5,896 nucleotides of DNA from Candidatus Glassiibacteriota bacterium (GTDB taxonomy: Bacteria; Gemmatimonadota; Glassbacteria; GWA2-58-10). The notes beneath the pieces are model-generated. The model made no database searches. It worked only from the letters and a program-made list of their open reading frames with translations, and was not told where the DNA came from. Made by a program: the position numbers and the translations under genes. Below are positions 1-4,102 of the stretch, piece by piece. Position 1 is the first letter of the stretch. Each line of letters opens with the position of its first letter. Location of the stretch: positions 1 through 5,896 of the forward strand of contig JAFGTO010000138.1 of the NCBI GenBank assembly GCA_016934095.1, written 5' to 3'.

Positions 1-725
1 AGGTAATTGACTATCCCCAGCAGGTAGGCATAGGACTCGAGCAGGCGCGCCGAGCGGCCGGCGAGCTTCTTCTCGGTGCCCGGGTGGCCGAGGTAGCTGG
101 CCTCACCCAGGACCGCCGGGTGGCGGTTGTTCCTGAGGACATAGTAGTTGCCGGGACGGATGGCCTGTTTCGGCAGGCCGACAGCCCGGGTAAGCTGACG
201 GTGCAGGTAGCGGGCGAGGTCCAGCGAGGGGCCGGTATCGCCCATCTTGTAGTAGGTCTCGGTGGCGTTGTAGCTTTTATCGGGCACGCCCAGGCTGTTG
301 TGATGGATCGAGAGAAAGAACACGGCGTCTTCCGCCGAGTCAGCGCACTCCACCCGGGCCTGCAGGTCCGCCCTGACCTGGGCCTCGGCGCCGCCGGGAA
401 GGAGGTCTGTGTCCTGGTCCCTGGTCATTATCACCCTGGCCCCGTAGCTGACCAGCAGGTCGCGCAATATCTGCGCCACCGCCAGGTTGACTTCTTTCTC
501 GGTGAGGCCCGCTTGGCCGACAGCCCCGCTGTAGCGGCCCCCGTGGCCCGGGTCCAGCACGATAGTCTTATCCCTCAGCACCGAGAAGTCGACACCCTCG
601 TAGCTCAGGCCCCCGGTGCCGTAGCCTGCAGGGGCCGCCTTCAGGCCGAGCAGGGCGCAGCCGCAGAAAAGCAATGCCGATAAAAGAGAAAAAGAAAAGA
701 TAATTTTTAAAATGCGATAGACCAT
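1..725 (-). CDS. N-acetylmuramoyl-L-alanine amidase (Amidase_3 / AmiC type), 3' end beyond the window
   Basis: This is a zinc-dependent peptidoglycan amidase, which cleaves the bond between N-acetylmuramic acid and L-Ala of the stem peptide in the cell envelope. Reading from the ATG at 725 gives 241 residues before the window ends; the stop lies outside. Residues 1-23 form a signal peptide (basic start, then a hydrophobic run). Cysteines at 21 and 23 sit at its end, so it may be a lipoprotein, but the lipobox (FCGC) is imperfect. The Amidase_3 domain starts near residue 53 with IVLDPGHGG (H61), then TEKEVNL (E76 the likely second zinc ligand), an MTRD segment at 100-103, SIHHN (H141 the likely third ligand) and GEASYL (E208 the likely catalytic Glu). 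All expected active-site motifs are present, so the enzyme should be active. No strong Shine-Dalgarno precedes the ATG, but no better start is seen. A role in cell separation or wall turnover is family knowledge, not shown here. Confidence 0.93.
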   Translation of the reverse strand, partial: MVYRILKIIFSFSLLSALLFCGCALLGLKAAPAGYGTGGLSYEGVDFSVLRDKTIVLDPGHGGRYSGAVGQAGLTEKEVNLAVAQILRDLLVSYGARVIMTRDQDTDLLPGGAEAQVRADLQARVECADSAEDAVFFLSIHHNSLGVPDKSYNATETYYKMGDTGPSLDLARYLHRQLTRAVGLPKQAIRPGNYYVLRNNRHPAVLGEASYLGHPGTEKKLAGRSARLLESYAYLLGIVNY

Positions 726-1081
726 AGGCTCAGGACATTGAAAAAAAGAGCGAAAAAATGCTGCAAACAGAACAGGTTCGGTAGGTTTTCCAGGTCAATA
801 ATATGAGATTAAAGATAATTTAAATCCGCCCAGGGGGAAAAACGAATTATTCTCAAGAATGATGTATTGGTAAAACGAACAAGGAGGAAAAACTGAAAAT
901 TAACTAGATCGATCTATGGCTAAAGATTGATCTTTGGTATGGCACAGTACTCTTCTGGTTCCCTGTGAGAGGAGATTCGCCGTATCAACCTCAAACACCT
1001 GAGTTCTCTAATAATTAGTGGTATCGTTTCTCAGGGCAGGTAAAATTGCACAGAATTTCTGACAGGCCCGTGGATCCGGAA
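726..1081. other. AT-rich intergenic region upstream of the amidase
   Basis: No convincing gene was found on either strand. The stretch from about 735 to 935 is clearly more AT-rich than the flanking genes, as expected for a promoter region of the leftward amidase gene, but I could not place a consensus -35/-10 pair. On the plus strand a perfect Shine-Dalgarno-like AAGGAGG (881-887) is followed only by tiny open frames, such as ATG at 916 reading MAKD then stop. A short inverted repeat AAAGAT-TG-ATCTTT lies at 922-935. These may be leftovers of a lost gene. Confidence 0.5.
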
Positions 1082-1264
1082 TTACTTCTTCCGCGGCGGT
1101 TTTATAGTTTCGACAATTTCCTTGCTCTTTTTGCGCTGGGCATCGCTGTACTGTGCTATCCTGGCGTCGATCCCTCTCTTGCCACCCCCTGAGCGTTTGT
1201 TGCCCAATCCTTTCAAAGCCAATTGATACCTCTCTTTGCAAGTTATACTGCCTTCAGCCAACAT
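1082..1264 (-). CDS. Possible small basic protein, unrecognised (60 aa), or decayed gene end
   Basis: Starting from the ATG at 1264, this frame encodes 60 residues beginning MLAEGSITCKERYQL. It has a Gly/Lys/Arg-rich centre (NKRSGGGKRG) and a strongly basic C-terminus (IKPPRKK). The frame stays open upstream of this ATG for about 40 more codons, back to a TGA near 1384, but contains no ATG or GTG there and only a TTG at 1276. The composition, a hydrophilic helix-like segment followed by a Lys/Arg tail, looks more protein-like than the competing frame on the same strand. Only a weak GCGGA precedes the ATG. I do not recognise a family. It could be a real small nucleic-acid-binding protein, the 3' end of a gene that lost its start, or chance. 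Confidence 0.3.
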   Translation of the reverse strand: MLAEGSITCKERYQLALKGLGNKRSGGGKRGIDARIAQYSDAQRKKSKEIVETIKPPRKK

Positions 1265-1363
1265 TCCGCAGATCAAATCTGATACTGGTAAAGATAGCCT
1301 TCTTTTTATTTGGTACTGAGAAAAATCTTTCGTCCTTCCCAGCTTGAAGCGATAGATTACGGC

Positions 1364-1392
1364 AAAAACTCGTGAGCGTATTCAACTCACGA
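1364..1392 (-). terminator. Putative intrinsic terminator for the small lysine-rich gene
   Basis: Read on the minus strand, a 7-bp stem TCGTGAG/CTCACGA (1392-1386 with 1376-1370) closes a 9-nt loop and is followed at once by GTTTTTG (the T-run is at 1368-1364). This is the layout of a Rho-independent terminator. It lies about 85 nt downstream of the stop of the 37-residue lysine-rich gene and is in the right orientation to end its transcript. The stem is only moderately GC-rich, so efficiency is uncertain. Confidence 0.5.
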
Positions 1393-1430
1393 ACTGTGGT
1401 AGCCACGCCTTAGAATTGAACAGCGAGCGC

Positions 1431-1458
1431 ATTCCCCGCAGCTTGGCTCACGGGGAGT
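1431..1458. repeat. Inverted repeat, possible 3'-UTR hairpin
   Basis: Arms TTCCCCG and CGGGGAG (extended by an outer A-T pair and one wobble, 8 pairs in all) enclose a 12-nt loop. It lies between the stop of the small lysine-rich gene and the T-tailed hairpin at 1364-1392. No T-run follows on either strand, so it is not a simple intrinsic terminator. It may be part of a structured 3' UTR. Confidence 0.35.
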
Positions 1459-1476
1459 CTTCAATCACACTTCCTG

Positions 1477-1590
1477 TTAAGGGGTCCTTTTCGGTTGCCT
1501 GTCCTTAGTCTTTTTCAACTTTTGTTCCTGTTGCTTTGTTGCCTGTTTCCTGTTCTTGTCCTTATTTTTCTTACCGCCTTTGTCTCCCAT
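1477..1590 (-). CDS. Small lysine-rich protein (37 aa), conserved-type hypothetical
   Basis: The frame opens at 1662, but the better start is the internal ATG at 1590. It has an excellent AAGGAG Shine-Dalgarno (1597-1602) six nt upstream, whereas the ATG codons at 1662/1659 have none. The product begins MGDKGGKKNKDKNRK and ends QPKRTP. It is almost wholly Lys, Gln, Asn, Asp and Arg, has no hydrophobic core, and is probably disordered and strongly basic. From memory, short proteins starting MGDK followed by Lys/Gln-rich sequence recur as hypothetical proteins in diverse bacteria. That resemblance is by composition and N-terminus, not by alignment. The gene carries its own Shine-Dalgarno and a putative terminator downstream (1364-1392), so it looks like an independent transcription unit inside an otherwise decayed region. 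The function is unknown; binding to nucleic acid or ribosomes would suit the charge but is inference. Confidence 0.65.
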   Translation of the reverse strand: MGDKGGKKNKDKNRKQATKQQEQKLKKTKDRQPKRTP

Positions 1591-1596
1591 TGCTTG

Positions 1597-1602
1597 CTCC
1601 TT
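1597..1602 (-). promoter_or_regulatory. Shine-Dalgarno of the small lysine-rich gene
   Basis: AAGGAG on the minus strand, six nt before the ATG at 1590. It decides the start in favour of the 37-residue product over the longer 61-residue reading. Confidence 0.75.
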
Positions 1603-1678
1603 TTTTTTATTATCTTCTCGCCGTGAAAAGTTCTGTCCCAGAGAGTAGATAGCCTTCATCAAACAGTTTGAAACGTTT

Positions 1679-1832
1679 TTACTGGCTATTATCCCAGAGC
1701 GTCGTACTCGACCCGGACTTCTGCGAATTTATCGTCGGCGGTGCGGTAGATGACAATATCCGTGTATTTAATGTTGATTGAGGCCGTCTTTCGATTTTGG
1801 AGTCGCCCTTCACCCTCTTCAAGCTTGAAACA
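1679..1832 (-). pseudogene. RhuM-like N-terminal fragment, frameshifted and truncated
   Basis: The minus-strand frame from 1832 to the stop at 1689 encodes a segment ending TDIVIYRTADDKFAEVRVEY. This resembles the N-terminal beta-hairpin pattern of RhuM-family (virulence protein RhuM-like) proteins, typically of the form 'IVLYQTEDGKTKIEVRLENETVWLTQ'. In the present frame the match breaks after VRVEY and reaches a stop two codons later. One frame over, the DNA reads TLWDNSQ then stop (to 1679), which fits the expected 'ETVWLTQ' continuation. That suggests a small indel in what was one reading frame. There is no start codon in the fragment, and nothing of the rest of a RhuM protein (normally about 300 residues) follows. 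The family call rests on recalled sequence patterns over about 30 residues and is tentative. Confidence 0.35.
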
Positions 1833-1849
1833 TTAGATTCGTTTGCGTC

Positions 1850-1957
1850 TTAAAAGACAATTTCGCCATTTTCTTCAGTAATATCAATAGTTTTCCGGGT
1901 CTGAGCAGGAAAAAGAGAAACTTCTCCTGCAGTCCAGGCTGCGAGATAGCGTTTCAT
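1850..1957 (-). other. Short open frame overlapping the transposase remnant stop (35 aa)
   Basis: An ATG at 1957 overlaps the TGA of the transposase remnant (ATGA). It opens a 35-codon frame that begins MKRYLAAW and ends ITEENGEIVF before TAA at 1850. I see no family match and no clear Shine-Dalgarno. It is more likely residue of the decayed region than a functional gene. The acidic C-terminal part lies just before the RhuM-like fragment and might belong to the same lost gene. Confidence 0.15.
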
Positions 1958-2217
1958 GCAGGGCAACATCGCAACCCCTCAATCCTCAGCAGGATTTCAG
2001 CAAATATCTTACTGCTGACCTCCACTTCCCGACACTCCTCTCGCCACGCGTTCGCTACCGAGCCCTGCCCTGTCTGAAATGTAACGTACCTGCCGTGCCT
2101 GATGGCCTTCGCACCGATTTTAATCAGTTGCGTCAGAAGAGTGAGCAGCGACCGATGTTTGATTTCACGCGGCAGAACCAGCCGTCGCAAAAGATGGCAA
2201 ATCAATACCCCCTGCAT
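1954..2217 (-). pseudogene. IS1380-type (DDE group 1) transposase, C-terminal remnant
   Basis: The 87-residue frame contains HLLRRLVLPREIKHRS, then LIKIGAKAIRHGRYVTFQ, then VEVSSKIFAEILLRIEGLR. This order matches the C-terminal end of IS1380-family transposases: a helix, the highly characteristic 'KLIKIGAKVVRHGRYVTFQ' strand, then a 'AEVAVPRELFREILRLI' tail. Full-length members are usually around 430-460 residues, so roughly the last fifth is left. No RNase-H catalytic residues (DDE) are present, so it cannot act. An extra stretch of about 15 residues between YVTFQ and VEVSS is not in the usual pattern and may be a small insertion or local frame change. The ATG at 2217 is probably not a true start. 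The fragment begins only 40 nt from the GH28 stop codon, so the rest of the element was deleted at or near that junction. I found no terminal inverted repeats. Confidence 0.75.
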
Positions 2218-2257
2218 ACCCGGACAATGGAACGGCAGGGCCCCGGACCCCTAGGAG

Positions 2258-3874
2258 TTACTCTTTGATAAGGTTGCCGCCTTGGAAGAGCGCTCCGACA
2301 GGCACGCCCGGGCCCAGCTCGAAAGGTTTTGTCACGCCGGACAAGTCGTTGCCTGAGGCCATGATCCGCTGCACCGCGCCCTCCAGCAGCAGGAACACCG
2401 GGGTGCTGTCCACGGGCCGGCAGGCCCGGAAACCTGCCCCGGCCACGTCCCGCAGCACCATCAGCGGGGCGGACGGGGAGTCCTGCCTCTTCTCGGTGAG
2501 CCCATCCAGGTCCAGTCCGCGCACGTCATCGAACACCAGTGCCGGGCGGCTGTCCGCGCCCTCCAGCACCAGGTCCAGGTTTTCCAGGCGCAGCCCCTCG
2601 ACATGGCGGCAGTAAAGGGCCCAGGCGGGCAGGGTGCCGAACATGACCGCTTCCGGGTACTGGTCCTCCAGCTCTGGCACGGCGCGCCGGTAATCCTCTG
2701 CCGTGCCGCCGCCCGGGAAGGTGAGCCGCAGGTTGGACAGGGTAACTCCCCTGATTGGGTGGCCGGGCAGGCCGGTGATCGAGCAGCCAGCCTTGTCCAG
2801 GCCGGTGGCGATGATGTTGCTGATCACCACGTTGCGGTAGCTGCCCATGCCCGGCTTTTCCATGTCCTGCTTGAAAGGCCGGGCGCGGTTGCCCAGGCGC
2901 AGGAACAGCGGCACGTGCACGTTGCGGATGTCGATGTTGGAGATGGTGATATTCTCCATAGTGCCGCCGTCCACGATCTCGAGCACGATGCCCCCGATCC
3001 CCCTGGGCAGGGCGTAAAAGCCTTTCTTGCCGTACCAGGAGTCTATCACGCAGTTGGTGATCGAGATGTTCTTGAAACCCCCGTTGGACTCGGTCCCCAT
3101 CTTGATCGCGTTGCAGCCGCTGCCCAGCACGCAGTTGGTTACCACGACATTTTCGGTGGGCCGGTCGGCGGTGCTTTTCAGGGTCAGGGCGTCGTCGTCC
3201 GAGTTGCCGTAGCAGTCCGAGATGCGCACGTTGCGGCAGCAGTCGATGTCGATCATGTCGTTGTTGTAGGTGCTGTGGTTGAAGACATGGATGCCGCGCA
3301 CGGTGATGAACTCGCAGTCCAGGTAGTGCTGCATCCACATGGGCGAGTTCTGCAGGCGGATGCCCTCGAGGTGCACGTGAGTGCAGCTCACCATGCGGAT
3401 CACGTCCGGGCGGTTGCCGTACTCCTTCCACTGGAAAGCCTGCCCCTGCCCGTCTATGGTGCCGCTGCCGGTAATGGCGATGTCGTGCTGGCCCTCGGCG
3501 TAGATCAGGCTCTGGCTGACATATTTGTCGGTGTAGGAGCGGAACTTGGGACGGGTCTGCGGGAAGTCCGAGATGTCCGTGCTCCCCAGCAGGGTGGCGC
3601 CGGTTTCCAGGTGCAGGGTGGCCAGGCTCTTGAGGAAGATAGTGCCTGAGAGGTACTTTCCTGGCGGGAAATACACTGTCCCGCCGCCGGCGGAGCTGGC
3701 CGCGTCGACCGCCTGCTGGATGGCCGGGGTGTCCCTGGCTTCGCCGTCTCCCGCGGCCCCGTAGTCCCTGACATTGTACAGTGTCCCCGGCGGCACCCCG
3801 GCCGCGGCTAGGGTGCAGGCCGCAAGACACATTGCAGCGGAAAAAGCCGTAAGCACGGTCTTTGACACTCGCAT
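2258..3874 (-). CDS. Exported GH28-type (polygalacturonase-like) parallel beta-helix protein
   Basis: This is a glycoside hydrolase family 28 homologue of 538 residues, expected to act on pectic or related acidic polysaccharide outside the cytoplasm. I chose the ATG at 3874 because AAGGA lies nine nt upstream and a compact signal peptide follows; the ATG at 3892 adds six residues without a Shine-Dalgarno. Residues 1-20 contain an ideal lipobox LAAC (C20), so it may be lipid-anchored, though cleavage by signal peptidase I is also possible. NVRDYGA (34-40), a typical pectinase entry strand, starts the domain. Acidic motifs fit GH28: NNDMID (204-209, for NTD) and DDD (226-228, for DD). The GHG histidine is absent; that position reads GCNAIKMGTES (253-263), and no RIK motif is seen. 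Repeated N/I strand turns (ENITISN, RNVVISN) indicate beta-helix coils, and residues beyond about 400 are a less conserved extension. It is the same strand as the upstream kinase, 108 nt away. Exact substrate unknown. Confidence 0.88.
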   Translation of the reverse strand: MRVSKTVLTAFSAAMCLAACTLAAAGVPPGTLYNVRDYGAAGDGEARDTPAIQQAVDAASSAGGGTVYFPPGKYLSGTIFLKSLATLHLETGATLLGSTDISDFPQTRPKFRSYTDKYVSQSLIYAEGQHDIAITGSGTIDGQGQAFQWKEYGNRPDVIRMVSCTHVHLEGIRLQNSPMWMQHYLDCEFITVRGIHVFNHSTYNNDMIDIDCCRNVRISDCYGNSDDDALTLKSTADRPTENVVVTNCVLGSGCNAIKMGTESNGGFKNISITNCVIDSWYGKKGFYALPRGIGGIVLEIVDGGTMENITISNIDIRNVHVPLFLRLGNRARPFKQDMEKPGMGSYRNVVISNIIATGLDKAGCSITGLPGHPIRGVTLSNLRLTFPGGGTAEDYRRAVPELEDQYPEAVMFGTLPAWALYCRHVEGLRLENLDLVLEGADSRPALVFDDVRGLDLDGLTEKRQDSPSAPLMVLRDVAGAGFRACRPVDSTPVFLLLEGAVQRIMASGNDLSGVTKPFELGPGVPVGALFQGGNLIKE

Positions 3875-3883
3875 GGCATCAGG

Positions 3884-3888
3884 TCCTT
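3884..3888 (-). promoter_or_regulatory. Shine-Dalgarno of the GH28 gene
   Basis: AAGGA on the minus strand, nine nt before the ATG at 3874. It overlaps the first codons that would follow from the alternative ATG at 3892, and therefore argues for the shorter product. Confidence 0.6.
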
Positions 3889-3930
3889 TCATCAGGTGGT
3901 TGAAGTTGGCCCGCTTCCAGGCACGGCCGG

Positions 3931-3961
3931 CCGTTTTCCCGGGATGCCCGGGATTTAACGG
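3931..3961. repeat. Strong GC-rich hairpin just after the kinase-fusion stop codon
   Basis: A 7-bp perfect stem TCCCGGG/CCCGGGA (3937-3943 with 3947-3953) closes a 3-nt loop. It is extended, past a 1x3 internal loop, by a 5-bp outer stem CCGTT/AACGG (3931-3935 with 3957-3961). It starts 22 nt after the stop codon of the kinase fusion and about 60 nt before the GH28 start. No T-run follows on the minus strand, so it is not a classical intrinsic terminator. It could attenuate read-through, protect the 3' end of the mRNA, or act as a DNA cruciform next to the variable-region-like end of the kinase gene. Confidence 0.7.
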
Positions 3962-3982
3962 GAAAGCGGTATCGGCCGGGGG

Positions 3983-4102
3983 CTAGACCCGGACGATACG
4001 GAAACCGATATTGTCGGTCCGGGTAGCGGGCGCGGTGCTGAGACGGGCGCCTGAACAACAGGAGATAGCCAGGTCTTTCCAGCTTCCGCCGCGCAGGACC
4101 CG
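3983..4102 (-). other. Variable-region-like 3' end of the kinase fusion (candidate DGR target)
   Basis: The segment covers RVLRGGSW to the stop. Known DGR targets with an FGE-type C-lectin fold end in a stretch whose template carries Asn (AAC/AAT) runs between fixed W, C, R, P and IGFR positions. Here the same frame of fixed residues is seen: W606, C613, R618, P623, R626 and IGFR (630-633). The places where Asn would be expected hold K-D-L, I-S, G-A, L-S-T-A, A-T and T-D. Eleven of these 17 or so codons end in C, as adenine-only mutation of AAC would leave, although GC-rich codon use also favours this. No second, template copy of this segment was found by eye in the window. The same pattern can arise in ordinary paralogous FGE domains. 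Confidence 0.35.

Noticed and set aside
84..683. 199-codon plus-strand open frame
   Set aside because: It lies wholly opposite the amidase, whose zinc and catalytic motifs are intact. Its protein is low-complexity Val/Ala/Gly/Arg, typical of antisense frames in GC-rich genes.
1008..1241. 77-codon minus-strand frame
   Set aside because: It overlaps the more protein-like basic frame ending at 1082 and has no Shine-Dalgarno or family pattern.
726..2257. Template repeat or reverse transcriptase for a DGR inside the window
   Set aside because: I looked by eye for a second copy of 3983-4102, especially the segment encoding IGFRIV, and for reverse-transcriptase motifs, and saw neither.
2603..3649. 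348-codon plus-strand open frame, rich in Val, Ala, His and Asp
   Set aside because: Antisense shadow of the GH28 gene, with no recognisable domain and skewed composition.
2526..3830. 434-codon minus-strand frame overlapping the GH28 gene
   Set aside because: An offset-frame shadow of GH28 with Arg/His/Pro/Gly-rich sequence and no family pattern.
3931..3961. Classical intrinsic terminator for the kinase fusion
   Set aside because: The stem is strong but is followed on the minus strand by AC-rich and GC-rich sequence, not a T-run.
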